From positions 3,559,501 through 3,623,500 of the forward strand of contig NZ_CP089981.1 in NCBI RefSeq assembly GCF_021389975.1: a stretch of 64,000 bases of DNA. The letters run 5' to 3'. This stretch comes from Fulvivirga ulvae. Lineage in GTDB: Bacteria; Bacteroidota; Bacteroidia; Cytophagales; Cyclobacteriaceae. A program made the translations under genes and the position numbers. Numbering within the stretch: position 1 is the stretch's first letter; every line of letters begins with the position of its first letter. Shown here piece by piece: positions 1 through 10,300 of this stretch. A model generated the notes under the pieces. It did no database searches, was not told where the DNA came from, and saw nothing but the letters and a program-made list of their open reading frames with translations.

Positions 1-56
1 ATTTGCCTATGAGTAGCTATTGATAATCAATTTCTACCCGTATAGCTTTGCTGTAA

Positions 57-76
57 TTTTTAATTAGTCTAAATAA
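57..76 (+). promoter_or_regulatory. Fur-like box upstream of iron-uptake operon
   Basis: The stretch TTTTTAATTAGTCTAAATAA matches 16 of 20 positions of the perfect palindrome seen at 30192-30208 in front of the second siderophore-type receptor (TTTAGAAT-A-ATTCTAAA plus flank). It lies 16 bases before the start codon of the TonB receptor, where a repressor would block transcription or initiation. The right half (TCTAAAT) is well kept and the left half is poor. That it is a Fur operator is inferred from position and similarity. Confidence 0.4.
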
Positions 77-91
77 TGATGATCAACCCCA

Positions 92-2443
92 ATGAATCGT
101 TATAGTTTCTTCATATTTCTCTTCTCCTTTATTTCTTCCGTTTGTTACGGGCAAGTAAATCTTTCGGGTAAAATCACTGACAATAATGGAGAACCTTTAA
201 TAGGTGCCTCTGTAGTTATAGAACAACTAAAAAAAGGGGTGGTTACTGATGTTAAAGGTGAATATAAAATCAATGTTGCTGAGGGTACTTATAGAATTAC
301 CGTAAGCTTTGTTGGTTACAAACCTCATGTTGAGCAAGTCACTGTTTCTGGAAAAAAACAAACGTTAACCGTACGCCTGCAGGAAGATACCAGTATATTA
401 AATGATGTGGTGGTGGTGGGTAAGTCAGAAACTACAGAGACTTTGGAGAAGCCCTTCACTGTTTCAGCCATAGATGTAAAACCTCTGAAGATTCAAAACC
501 TTGATATTAATCAGATATTGAATACAACTACAGGTGTACGTATTCGTGAGGAAGGCGGGCTTGGTTCTAATTTTAATTTCTCATTGAACGGTTTCAATGG
601 GAGCCAGGTCAAATTTTTTATTGATGGTATACCAATGGATTATTTTGGCTCGTCATTATCATTAAACAATATTCCCTCCAATCTTATTTCCAAAATAGAA
701 GTTTACAAAGGTGTTGTGCCCGTGCATTTAGGTTCGGATGCGTTGGGAGGAGCGGTAAATGTTACTACTAACAGGGCCATTAAGAATTATTTAAACGTGT
801 CCTATGCTTTTGGTTCATTCAATACTCACAGGGCATCCGTGATTGGGAGGTTTACGAATAAGACGGGATTTGTTGTTAATGCCAATGCGTTTTTTAATTA
901 CTCTGATAATAATTATAAAGTAGACGCAGAAGTGGTGAATATACAGACCGGCAAAGTCACCGAGGAGGAAGTGGAGCGTTTTCATGATGCATACCAATCG
1001 CAAACAATCCAGTTAGAAGGAGGGGTTGAAAATAAAAGTTATGCCGACCGTCTTTTTTTGGGGGTGATCTTATCAAGCAATGAAAAGGAAATTCAGTCTG
1101 GTTACAATCTGACAAAAGTGGTAGGGGATGCATTTACTACTGACAAGGCCCTTATCCCCACACTCAAGTATCAAAAGAAAGATCTGTTTGCGGACGGACT
1201 GTCATTAACAGTCAATGCCACCTATAAATATGGTGAAAGTATGCGTATTGACACCAGCAGCAGACAGTACAACTGGAGAGGTGAATATACTACCAAAGCT
1301 CTCGACGTACGGTCAGGTGAGATTAGCTGGGACAAGACGGAATTCCGGTTTGACGATAATGCATTTATGGCTTCTGCCAACATCGGCTATACCATAAACG
1401 AAAGGCAGTCCGTAGCTTTAAATAATACATTTTCCCGATATAAAAGGGTCGGCGAGGATCCTATCAGCTACAATGCTGTTCCATTTAGTGAGCCTAACAT
1501 ACTAACCAAAAATATAACAGGAATTTCATATAGCCTTGATCTGTTAGACGACAAACTACGCTCAGTAGTGTTTGGTAAACTGCTCTATATGGATGCATTG
1601 ACAAGAGACGGTGAGGGTACAGGTGATGATGATGCGCTTGTGGCAATAACCAACACACAAACTCAATACGGTTTTGGGGCTGCGACAACTTATTTTTTTA
1701 GTCCAAATTTTCAGGTTAAAGCCTCTTATGAAAATACCTACAGGCTGCCGGAGGTATTGGAGATGTTCGGAAACGGACTCCAGATATTGAGCAACCCTAA
1801 CCTAACTGCTGAAAAGAGTCAAAATTTTAATGTAGGTATCCTGGGTAAAAAAAGATTCAAAAAAAACAGCCTGCTTGTAGAAGCAGGTTACTTGTATAGA
1901 TTGCCTGAAAACCTGATAAGAAATGCTGCTCTGGGACAGACCAGTTCGTATGAAAACCTACAATCAGCCAGGGCCAACATTTTTGAAGGCGTGATAAAAT
2001 ATAGCTACAATAACAGGCTGAACCTTGAGGTAAATGGCACTTATCAGAATATTGTGAATAATGAACAATATACTCCATCAGGAGGGGAAAACTATTTGTA
2101 CGAAGATCGCCTTCCCAATATGCCTTTTCTATTTGGAAATGCAAAAGCAGGAGTAATATTCAATAATGTAGGCAATGATATCGGCAAATTAAGCATCAAC
2201 TGGAATACACTTTTCGTGGAAGCATTTTACCTCAAGTGGCCAAGTCAGGGGAGTAGAGAAAGTAAATATGATATTCCGAGACAGGTATCCCATGACCTTT
2301 CTGCTTCTTATGCCATGCTTGACGGCAAGTATAACCTGTCTCTGTCGTGCACAAATGTGATGGACAGTAAACTTTTTGACAACTTCATGCTTCAAAAACC
2401 CGGTAGGGCTTTCCATGTGAAGTTCAGCTACTTTATGCAATAA
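92..2443 (+). CDS. TonB-dependent outer-membrane receptor (iron-type)
   Basis: A 783-residue receptor that would import a ferric siderophore or similar metal chelate across the outer membrane with TonB energy. A signal peptide (residues 1-20, ending SVCYGQ) is followed by a CarboxypepD_reg-like beta-sandwich (about 23-105, with NGEPLIGASV), a plug domain (about 120-220, with the FIDGIPMDYFG and IEVYKGVVPVHLGSDALGGA motifs) and a 22-strand-type barrel to the end. It leads a six-gene same-strand run containing DUF4374, DUF4198 and PepSY genes, which in Bacteroidota and Proteobacteria accompanies iron-siderophore or heme receptors. A Fur-like box lies just upstream. The substrate cannot be told from the sequence. 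ATG start. Confidence 0.9.
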   Translation: MNRYSFFIFLFSFISSVCYGQVNLSGKITDNNGEPLIGASVVIEQLKKGVVTDVKGEYKINVAEGTYRITVSFVGYKPHVEQVTVSGKKQTLTVRLQEDTSILNDVVVVGKSETTETLEKPFTVSAIDVKPLKIQNLDINQILNTTTGVRIREEGGLGSNFNFSLNGFNGSQVKFFIDGIPMDYFGSSLSLNNIPSNLISKIEVYKGVVPVHLGSDALGGAVNVTTNRAIKNYLNVSYAFGSFNTHRASVIGRFTNKTGFVVNANAFFNYSDNNYKVDAEVVNIQTGKVTEEEVERFHDAYQSQTIQLEGGVENKSYADRLFLGVILSSNEKEIQSGYNLTKVVGDAFTTDKALIPTLKYQKKDLFADGLSLTVNATYKYGESMRIDTSSRQYNWRGEYTTKALDVRSGEISWDKTEFRFDDNAFMASANIGYTINERQSVALNNTFSRYKRVGEDPISYNAVPFSEPNILTKNITGISYSLDLLDDKLRSVVFGKLLYMDALTRDGEGTGDDDALVAITNTQTQYGFGAATTYFFSPNFQVKASYENTYRLPEVLEMFGNGLQILSNPNLTAEKSQNFNVGILGKKRFKKNSLLVEAGYLYRLPENLIRNAALGQTSSYENLQSARANIFEGVIKYSYNNRLNLEVNGTYQNIVNNEQYTPSGGENYLYEDRLPNMPFLFGNAKAGVIFNNVGNDIGKLSINWNTLFVEAFYLKWPSQGSRESKYDIPRQVSHDLSASYAMLDGKYNLSLSCTNVMDSKLFDNFMLQKPGRAFHVKFSYFMQ

Positions 2444-2474
2444 AACTTATATACTACTTATAACTATAACTTAA

Positions 2475-3707
2475 ATGAAAAGATTCTTTAAAAATTCATT
2501 GATACTTTCCGCCCTTGGGTTGACATTATTGTTCACTTCATGCTCAGATGACGATTCTTCAGTAACACCTGTTGCCAGTGGCTATGTAATGTCACTTCGT
2601 ACCGAAGATGCGGATGAGGAAAGTGCTGATTATTATATAACAGTTGATGATCTCATGACCGGTGAGATCAGTGCTGAAGGTCAGGGTGTAGAGCTGGTGG
2701 GCTGGAATTACAATGGCCATTTCGGTGATACATATTTTGCTTTTGGTTATGACTTAAATGAGTGTATCGGTTATAAAATGATAAACAACCAATTGGTCGA
2801 GCAGGGAAAATTTGTGTTTGAGAGATTCGATGTGATGAGTGCGATAGACGACGAGAGCTTTCTTGCTATAGGTGCTCCATGGGGCGGAGGATCGTATGAC
2901 TGTCAGCTTCAGGTAGTGGATGTGGCTGAGATTGCTATTACTAAAAATGTTAAACACCCTATTTATGAGTCATTTGATAACGGAGACCAGTTGAATGCCT
3001 GGCCTACCGGTGCTTATGTAGACGGTGATAAACTTTTTGTAGCGTTTTATCCTCTAAACGGCACCTCTTGGGAGACCCCCAACACTGACACGGCTTACGT
3101 AAGCGTATATTCTTACCCGGAAATTGAGTATATAAAAACCATTAAAGATTCCAGAACTGCCCCGATTGGATACTATGGTGCTTCACCTAGCATTTTAGAG
3201 GACGAAAGTGGCAACCATTTCACACTTTCTGTTAGCTCTAAAGCTGCCGGATATACTCAGGCAACAAAACCTTCAGGTGTACTGAAAATCAATGCCGGAG
3301 AAGATGAATTTGATGCGGACTATTTCTTTAATGTAGAAGAGTCTGGTTACAAGGTGCTTTCTGCGACCTACGTTGGTAATGGACTTGCCGTGGCACGTGT
3401 TATTTCGTTGCAAATGGATGAAGCCGCCGGAGCACAATCTCAATGGGCTGCCTTTAGCGAGATTACACCTATTTTGAATGTGGCAGTTCTAGATCTTAAT
3501 AAGGAAACCGTGACTATTGTTGAGGATGTGCCTTTACATGGAGGACAATACCAGACCCCATATCTTGTGGAAAACGGTAAAGTATATATTTCTGTTAATA
3601 CAGGAACTGAAGCCCATATCTATCAGGTAGATGCAGCCTCCGGTTCGGCTACTAAAGGAGCAAAACTGATAGGCAACCAATTTCAGGCCCTTTTCTCCGC
3701 TAAATAA
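2475..3707 (+). CDS. DUF4374-family lipoprotein
   Basis: A 410-residue exported lipoprotein with a clear lipobox (LLFTSCSDDDSS, Cys about residue 23). The rest looks like a beta-propeller: repeated short strands with aromatic and Gly turns, as in the DUF4374 family. Members lie next to TonB receptors for iron sources in Bacteroidota and are thought to be surface or periplasmic accessory proteins; the biochemical role is unknown. It starts 31 bases after the receptor gene, so co-transcription is likely. A stem-loop at 3721-3754 separates it from the next gene. Confidence 0.8.
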   Translation: MKRFFKNSLILSALGLTLLFTSCSDDDSSVTPVASGYVMSLRTEDADEESADYYITVDDLMTGEISAEGQGVELVGWNYNGHFGDTYFAFGYDLNECIGYKMINNQLVEQGKFVFERFDVMSAIDDESFLAIGAPWGGGSYDCQLQVVDVAEIAITKNVKHPIYESFDNGDQLNAWPTGAYVDGDKLFVAFYPLNGTSWETPNTDTAYVSVYSYPEIEYIKTIKDSRTAPIGYYGASPSILEDESGNHFTLSVSSKAAGYTQATKPSGVLKINAGEDEFDADYFFNVEESGYKVLSATYVGNGLAVARVISLQMDEAAGAQSQWAAFSEITPILNVAVLDLNKETVTIVEDVPLHGGQYQTPYLVENGKVYISVNTGTEAHIYQVDAASGSATKGAKLIGNQFQALFSAK

Positions 3708-3720
3708 GAACTTGCTACGT

Positions 3721-3754
3721 GAGCCTTATTCCTGGCTGAAAGGGAATGAGGCTC
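3721..3754 (+). terminator. Intercistronic stem-loop
   Basis: GAGCCTTATTCC (3721-3732) pairs with GGAATGAGGCTC (3743-3754), leaving one G-T wobble and a 10-base loop. There is no long T-run after it, so it is more likely an mRNA-processing or attenuation hairpin inside the operon than a full terminator. The in-frame ATG at 3746 lies inside the stem, which argues for the ATG at 3770 as the real start of the next gene. Confidence 0.5.
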
Positions 3755-3769
3755 CTTAAATCCTATGCT

Positions 3770-4501
3770 ATGAAAAAACTATTATTAATTCTTTCCTTTT
3801 TGCTGATAGCTGTACTTCAGGCATCTGCTCACTATTTATGGCTTGAAACCGCTGAGACTGGTAAAAAAAACAAGGAGCATGTAGTTAAAGTATTTTTTGG
3901 GGAATATACCTACGGTGTAATTGAAGACCCCAATGGAGAGAACTACGAGAATGTTAAAAATTTCAGTCTGTGGGTGATTTCACCTTCGGGTAAGAAAACA
4001 CCGATAACCACATCTGTTAAGGATAATGCCTTTCAGGGCACTTTTATTCCTAAGGAGGATGGTACCTATACTGTGGTGCTTAACAATAACGAGATCGACG
4101 TTATAGATTACACACAATATGACTTTGGTATCTTCAAAACGCACTATCATTCTACTGCAAAAGTAGTAGTAGGAGATAAGGTTACGCCTACCGCGGCGGA
4201 TAATAATGCAGGCCTTGTAGTGGTGAATGCTTCTGACAAACAGGCTGGTGAAAACTCACCCGTAGTACTTCAGGTACTTTACAAAGGTGAGCCTTTGGCA
4301 GACCAGGAGGTAGACATTTATGTATCTGATCTGTGGAGTAAAAAACTCACCACGGATAAAGAAGGAAAAGTAAGCTTCTCTTTGCCCTGGAAGACCAAGT
4401 ACACGGTTGAAACCACAAAAAAGGAAGAGGTTCCCGGCTCCTACAAAGGTGAAGATTATGAATTTATCTGGCATTGCGCCACTTACTGTATAGCCCTGTA
4501 A
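3770..4501 (+). CDS. DUF4198-family periplasmic protein
   Basis: A 243-residue exported protein. It has a signal peptide (MKKLLLILSFLLIAVLQASA) followed at once by HYLWLE, the usual mature start of DUF4198 proteins, where the His is a candidate metal ligand. The body is two beta-sandwich units; the second (about 165-230) looks carboxypeptidase-regulatory-like (LADQEVDIYVSD). DUF4198 proteins occur with nickel/cobalt and iron transport genes and are thought to help metal or chelate capture in the periplasm. An in-frame ATG at 3746 is rejected because it lies in a hairpin and would put charged residues before the signal peptide. The stop codon overlaps the next ATG (TAATG). Confidence 0.75.
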   Translation: MKKLLLILSFLLIAVLQASAHYLWLETAETGKKNKEHVVKVFFGEYTYGVIEDPNGENYENVKNFSLWVISPSGKKTPITTSVKDNAFQGTFIPKEDGTYTVVLNNNEIDVIDYTQYDFGIFKTHYHSTAKVVVGDKVTPTAADNNAGLVVVNASDKQAGENSPVVLQVLYKGEPLADQEVDIYVSDLWSKKLTTDKEGKVSFSLPWKTKYTVETTKKEEVPGSYKGEDYEFIWHCATYCIAL

Positions 4502-4836
4502 TGATGATGGTCACGCTTAGTACTTTAGTCACATTCCTTGGATTTTGGTGTTGTTATCAAACCTCTCACCGGGCCGAGCTTAAAGCGGCTGCCGGTGTAG
4601 CACAATGGCTTCGGCAGAACCGCGTCAAAGCGCAGAGGATCGGCATCGCAGGTATGGTGGCCGGACTGATGCTAAGCATGGTCACTTTTGGTATTGGGTC
4701 TGGCATTTTTGCCTATTTAATGATCCTCACTGTAGTGTCCAGTCTGATGATCATACTGGCTCCGCTCGGTTTAATGACCAGGCGGAACATTGCCGTTGCC
4801 CTTGTGATTTGCACCATTTTAGAAATAGCCCTGTAG
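4501..4836 (+). CDS. Small membrane protein, DUF3325-like
   Basis: A 111-residue integral membrane protein with three to four hydrophobic segments (about 3-20, 45-63, 68-85, 90-108). Size and position match the DUF3325 proteins found beside DUF3649 and PepSY genes in proteobacterial siderophore loci, but the sequence match is loose, so the name rests on synteny. The start is the ATG overlapping the previous stop codon (TAATG), which implies translational coupling; an upstream in-frame ATG at 4474 would overlap the previous gene by 28 bases. Function unknown. Confidence 0.6.
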   Translation: MMMVTLSTLVTFLGFWCCYQTSHRAELKAAAGVAQWLRQNRVKAQRIGIAGMVAGLMLSMVTFGIGSGIFAYLMILTVVSSLMIILAPLGLMTRRNIAVALVICTILEIAL

Positions 4837-4838
4837 AT

Positions 4839-5147
4839 ATGCCAGCCAATAAAAAACATCTGACGCCTTCATTCCATCAACGTTTTGCCAAGATCACGGC
4901 GGGTTTTGTCGGAGGCTATTTTATTACCAGTTCCTTATTTATGGTGCTGGCACTATACACTGACCGGGCAGCCACGCTTGTTACGTTGAGGTTTGCAGGC
5001 TTTATATTGTGGGGTGCACTAATGATCATCCCCTTTCTGTTCAGAAACGGCTGGAAGGCCTGGGGGTTATACCTTGCCGCGATCCTGCTGTTTTCTTCCA
5101 TTCTTTACTTTGCCAAAATAGAGTCACCTGAATTATTTCCCATATAA
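4839..5147 (+). CDS. Small membrane protein, DUF3649-like
   Basis: A 102-residue protein with three hydrophobic segments (about 17-36, 46-63, 72-90). A longer reading frame from 4605 exists, but its first 78 codons overlap the preceding gene and have no membrane-protein character, so the ATG at 4839, two bases after that gene's stop, is chosen. Its last base is the first base of the next ATG (TAATG), so it is coupled to the PepSY gene. DUF3649 proteins take this place in proteobacterial TonB-receptor/PepSY operons; here the assignment is by size and context. Confidence 0.6.
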   Translation: MPANKKHLTPSFHQRFAKITAGFVGGYFITSSLFMVLALYTDRAATLVTLRFAGFILWGALMIIPFLFRNGWKAWGLYLAAILLFSSILYFAKIESPELFPI

Positions 5148-6787
5148 TGAGCAATCGTATCTATAACGTCCTCTTTCATACCCATACTGTCAGTGGGTTA
5201 GTCATTAGCGTTGCACTTTTTGTGATCTTCTTTGCCGGGTCAATAAGCTTCTTTCGTGATGACATAATCAACTGGGAGCGCCAGCAGTCCATAGTACAGG
5301 ATTCACAAATGGATGTTGACTTTGATACGGTTATTGATACACTGGCAGCGCGCCATGCCTTATACGGAAGGAATATCACTATCAGGCAGGTACACCAGGA
5401 GCGGAGGGTGATGGTGTCCGCTACACCGACCCAGGATACTACCGCAGCAGATGAGAGCAAACGCAGTCTTTTCCTTTACCAGGATCCAGTCTCACAGAAG
5501 AACTATAGCTATTTTGAGGATTTTACTCTTGGAGAATTTATTTACAGGCTTCATTTTTTTGCACAGATCCCTTACCCCTACGGATATCTGCTTTCAGGTT
5601 TTGTAGCATTTTTCTTCCTGTTTGCCATAGTTACAGGCATTATCGTTCATTGGAAGAAGATAATCAGTAACTTTTATATGTTCAGGCCGCTGGCAAAACT
5701 GAAAACCGTATGGACTGATGCCCATACTACTCTGGGAGTTATCGGTCTGCCCTTCCAATTTATGTATGCTGTTACCGGCGCAGTATTAATTATTGGCACT
5801 ACAGTGATGATGGCAGCCTCTACTTCATTTTTCTACGATGGTGATACAGAGAAGTTATACAAAGAAATTTTCCCGGAAGCAGAAACACTGGCATTTGTAA
5901 ATAACCCGCAAAATTATAATCTCAGCATCAACGAGTTGGTGACGAAGACCGAACAGAAGTGGCAGGATGTGAGGGCTTCCAAGGTGGTACTCCAAAATTA
6001 TGGAGACACCAGCATGCGTGTGGTAGTAGAAGTAAAGCCACACGATGACAGTCGCTTTACCGGCTTGGGGCAGGCAGTATATCAGGCATCAACAGGAGAG
6101 GTTGTGCATGAAAAAGATCCTTATGAAAGCACCAGCTACGCCTCAGCCGTTCAGGACGTGATGATCAAACTTCATTATGGTAACTACGGAGGGTATGGCC
6201 TCAAGATCATCTATTTTGTTTTTGGTATAATCAGTTGCTTTGTGATCTTGTCAGGAGTACTGCTTTGGGCAGAGGCACGTGAGAAAAGGAGCACAGCGCC
6301 CTGGAAGAGGAAATCAAATCAATGGGTGGCCTCCATCTTTCTGGCTATTTCATTAAGCATGTATCCTGTAACAGCGCTGAGCTTTACAGTGGTGAAGTTA
6401 TTTAAAGAAGTAAATGACCCGACTCCACACTTGCTCATCTTTAAGACATTCTTTATCTCATGGCTGGTACTGTCTATTTTATTTTCAATCAAAAAGGACA
6501 ACTACTTTACCAACAAATACTGCTTGCTGTCAGGCAGCGTGTTGGGCTTTCTTATACCAATTGCCAATGGTGTCGTTTCCGGTACCTGGCTATGGAAAAC
6601 ATTCAACGAGCAGCAGTTACAGATCTTTGTAGTGGACGCATTTTGGCTTACAACATCAATAATAAGCTTTTTGATTTTCCTGAAAATAAAACCCAAAGTA
6701 AAAGAAGAATCTGCTGGAATATCAACGCCAAAAAGCAAGAGTGTTATAAATAAAACCGTAAAACCCCGAAAGTTACAACCGGCATAA
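5147..6787 (+). CDS. PepSY-associated membrane protein (iron operon)
   Basis: A 546-residue inner-membrane protein of the PepSY_TM family. It has a first membrane helix (about 15-35), a periplasmic PepSY-like region, paired helices near 150-170 and 200-225, a second periplasmic segment, and a helical cluster in the last 200 residues. The family motif FHTHTVSGLVISV near the N terminus and repeated helices with His are typical. Relatives are proposed ferric-siderophore or heme reductases acting after TonB import. It ends the iron operon; its start overlaps the previous stop by one base. The substrate is unknown. Confidence 0.8.
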   Translation: MSNRIYNVLFHTHTVSGLVISVALFVIFFAGSISFFRDDIINWERQQSIVQDSQMDVDFDTVIDTLAARHALYGRNITIRQVHQERRVMVSATPTQDTTAADESKRSLFLYQDPVSQKNYSYFEDFTLGEFIYRLHFFAQIPYPYGYLLSGFVAFFFLFAIVTGIIVHWKKIISNFYMFRPLAKLKTVWTDAHTTLGVIGLPFQFMYAVTGAVLIIGTTVMMAASTSFFYDGDTEKLYKEIFPEAETLAFVNNPQNYNLSINELVTKTEQKWQDVRASKVVLQNYGDTSMRVVVEVKPHDDSRFTGLGQAVYQASTGEVVHEKDPYESTSYASAVQDVMIKLHYGNYGGYGLKIIYFVFGIISCFVILSGVLLWAEAREKRSTAPWKRKSNQWVASIFLAISLSMYPVTALSFTVVKLFKEVNDPTPHLLIFKTFFISWLVLSILFSIKKDNYFTNKYCLLSGSVLGFLIPIANGVVSGTWLWKTFNEQQLQIFVVDAFWLTTSIISFLIFLKIKPKVKEESAGISTPKSKSVINKTVKPRKLQPA

Positions 6788-6867
6788 CAATAATCGGAGG
6801 GAATTTTTGCTGAGAGTATGTACAAAAGGACTTTTTGCCCTAATTTTTACTGAATTTTAAAGAGCAA

Positions 6868-6891
6868 ATGCAACATGCAGTATCGTTGCAT
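6868..6891. promoter_or_regulatory. Inverted repeat ATGCAAC-N10-GTTGCAT before metal-efflux operon
   Basis: Perfect 7-base arms (6868-6874 and 6885-6891) lie 27 bases before the ATG at 6918. A TAnnTTTG-type -7 element (TAGTTTTG, 6904-6911) follows the right arm, so a protein bound here would overlap the promoter. If that element is used, the transcript would begin almost at the start codon. It is a candidate operator for a metal-responsive regulator; the regulator is not in the window. Confidence 0.4.
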
Positions 6892-6917
6892 GTCATTTTT
6901 CATTAGTTTTGCGACAC

Positions 6918-7316
6918 ATGAAGAATTTTGTATCCATAATGATGGTCACGTTTGTGCTGATAAGAGGACTGGCGCCCAGTATGGATATTTGCTGTGAGTT
7001 GCAGAAACTACCTAATTTACTGGAGCACTACCAGCAGCATAAAGACTGTAACGGAGGAGCTTCTTTTCTACAATTTCTGGCAGAAGATTATTTCGACCTT
7101 CAAAAAAATGCTGATGATCATCATGATGATAATGATCATAGCAACCTGCCTTTCCAGGGAGATCATCAATGTTGCCATTCCTTTGTTTTTTATACCTTCA
7201 ACCAGGAAATACCAGCTACAGTGATCAATTTTATCGTTGATGATAAAGTAGATTGCTATAAATCGTTTTTCTCATCACAGTTTCCCGATTCACTTTTCCA
7301 ACCTCCCCGGGTTTAA
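6918..7316 (+). CDS. Small Cys/His-rich exported protein (HYC_CC_PP-like)
   Basis: A 132-residue protein with an N-terminal hydrophobic segment and a set of possible metal ligands: a CC pair near residue 22, HKDC, a His/Asp cluster (about 68-77), HQCCH near 85, and a final PPRV. Bacteroidota have a family of small proteins with HYC, CC and terminal PP motifs next to CusA/CzcA pumps; this one matches in size, motif order and position, 76 bases before the pump gene. A role in periplasmic metal sensing or capture is likely but unproven. ATG at 6918 is preferred to a TTG three codons upstream. Confidence 0.6.
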   Translation: MKNFVSIMMVTFVLIRGLAPSMDICCELQKLPNLLEHYQQHKDCNGGASFLQFLAEDYFDLQKNADDHHDDNDHSNLPFQGDHQCCHSFVFYTFNQEIPATVINFIVDDKVDCYKSFFSSQFPDSLFQPPRV

Positions 7317-7392
7317 ATCAAACGGCTTTTTACATGACAGGTATGCCCCTGTCATATTTTGTTGAAGTTAAATTGATTTAACCCAAGAATGG

Positions 7393-10300
7393 ATGTTTGA
7401 TAAAATAATTAGTTTTTCTATTAAGAATAAACTGATCATCGGGCTATTTGTCATAGGCCTGATCAGTTGGGGTTTGTATTCCCTTACAAAAATACCTTTG
7501 GATGCTGTGCCAGATATTACCAACAATCAGGTACAGGTAATCACTCAGGCTCCCGACCTGGCTACCCAGGAAGTGGAGCAGTTCATCACTTACCCGTTGG
7601 AAGTCTCTATGTCGTTTATTCCGGATGTGGAAGAGATCCGGTCTATATCACGTTTTGGTCTTTCGGTGATCACCATAGTATTTGAGAAAAAGATAGACCC
7701 GTACCTGGCAAGGCAGTTGGTGAGTGAACAGATCAGGGTGGCGGAGGAAAGTATTCCTGAGAATTTTGGTTCACCAAAACTGGCGCCGATGGTTACCGGT
7801 CTTAGCGAGATCTATCAGTACACACTGGTGCAGGATGAAGGTGCCGATACCATCTACACTCCCATGCAGCTTCGGACGATCCAGGACTGGATAGTAAAAC
7901 GCCAGTTGGCCGGAGTGCCCGGTGTGGCAGAAGTGAGCAGTTTGGGTGGGTATCTCAAGCAATATGAAATAGCTCTTGATCCCGAACGGCTCAGGGCATA
8001 CAACCTTACCGTGTCCGATGTGTTTGTTGCCATAGAGCGTAATAATCAAAATACGGGAGGTTCATATATCGAGAAAACCAATACTGCCTATTTTATCAGG
8101 GGAGAAGGTATGGTGAACTCTATCGACGAAATTGAGGAGATACTGATCAAAAATGTCAATGGCACCCCTATAACCGTTACCGATGTAGCTGCAGTGCAAT
8201 TGGGCTATGCTCCACGCTTTGGAGCACTTACACGTAATGGCGAAGGAGAAACTGTCGGTGGCCTTGTATTGATGCTGAAGGGAGAGAATTCTTATCAGGT
8301 AACCCAGGCTGTAAAAGAGCGAATCAGTCAAATTCAGAAAAGTTTACCAAAAGGGATCCATATCGACCCATTTCTGGATCGTTCCGAACTGATAGACAGA
8401 GCGATAGCAACCGTTACCACCAACCTTGTGGAGGGAGGTCTGATCGTAATATTTATCCTGGTGTTGCTCTTGGGCAACCTGAGAGCAGGTCTGGTAGTGG
8501 CTTCGGTAATTCCACTGTCTATGCTGTTTGCCCTATGTATGATGAATATATTTGGTGTATCGGCCAACCTTATGAGCCTTGGAGCCATAGATTTTGGGCT
8601 GATCGTTGATGGTGCCGTCATTATTGTGGAGGCCATAGTTCATCGTATTTATAGCACATTTAATGGTCAGCAACTCACCCAGAAAGAAATGGACAAACAA
8701 GTTGGTCTGGCCTCAAAGCACATCAGAACATCGGCTGCCTTTGGGGAGATCATCATTCTGATCGTTTACCTGCCCATCCTCGCACTGGTGGGTATTGAAG
8801 GAGAGATGTTCCGGCCCATGGCACAAACCGTAAGCTTTGCCATACTCGGAGCATTTATTCTCTCACTGACCTATGTACCCATGATGTCTGCACTGGTATT
8901 GAAGAAGAAAATAGTGGTGAAGAGGAATATATCCGACAAGATCATGGACTTTTTTCACCGGTTGTACGATCCCGTTATCAGGTTTGCTTTAAAAACCAAG
9001 CAACTGGTTATTCTAACCGCGGTTATCCTGTTTGCTGGGAGCTTATTTGTCTTTTCAAGCCTTGGCGGGGAATTTATCCCTACCCTGGATGAAGGAGATA
9101 TTGCCTCACACCAGATCTTGCCTACAGGTACCTCCCTGAAACAAATGGTTGCGGTGTCCGAAAAGATTCAGCACCGGCTCATGGAAGAGTTTCCGGAGGT
9201 AAAAGAGGTAGTAACCAAGATTGGTACTTCCGAGATTCCAACGGATCCTATGCCCATAGAGCTGGCGGATATCATCATAGTGATGAAGGACAAAAAGGAG
9301 TGGATAAGTGCAAAGTCAAAGGACGAGATGTTTGAAAAAATGGAACAGGTAATTTACTCCGTTCCGGGTGTGGGGACTGAGTTTACACAGCCCATACAAA
9401 TGCGCTTCAATGAGCTTATCACGGGCGTGCGACAGGATATTGCCGTTAAAATTTATGGAGAAGATCTTGACATACTCTTTAGCAAGGCCAATGAAGTCAA
9501 TACGCTGATCAGCCAGATAGAGGGTGTAGGAGGTACGGTGGTGGAGCAACTGACAGGCCTTCCTCAGATCCTGGTCAGCTACAAAAGAAATAAGATGGCG
9601 CAATACGGTCTGGATGTGCAGGATGTAAATCAGGCCATCAATACAGCATTTGCCGGAGGGCAGGCCGGGGTGGTGTTTGAAGGGGAAAAGCGCTTTGATC
9701 TCATGGTCAGGTTTGATGATGATTTCAGGCAGGATATCGACAATGTAAAAAACATGTATATACCCTTGCCCGGCGGTGGACAGGTTCCCGTCAGAGAGAT
9801 TGCAAAAGTTGATTTTAAAGAGGCCCCGGCACAAATCTCCCGTGATGATGCCCGGAGAAGGATAGTAGTAGGTGTAAATACCCGAAACAGGGATACGGAG
9901 AGCGTGGTAGAGGATATTAGCCAGATGCTGGAAGAAAAGCTGGAGTTACCCGCTGGCTATTATATTACTTATGGCGGTCAATTTGAAAACCTGATCAAAG
10001 CCAGGGAAAGACTGTCAGTGGCTGTTCCCTCTGCTCTGCTTTTGATCCTGGTATTGTTGTATTTTACATTTCGTTCAGTGAAGCAGTCCCTGTTGATCTT
10101 TACCGCTGTACCAATGTCAGCCATTGGGGGCATACTTGCGCTTTGGATCCGTGACATGCCTTTTAGCATCTCTGCCGGGGTTGGGTTTATTGCACTCTTC
10201 GGTGTAGCTGTTCTGAATGGGATCGTTTTGATCTCTGAGTTTAATACATTAAAAAAGGAAGGTATGACAGATGTGTATGAACGGATAATGAAAGGAACTT

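Noticed and set aside
9316..9834. 172-codon minus-strand frame inside the RND pump gene
   Set aside because: Antisense shadow of a conserved transporter; no motif or start signal.
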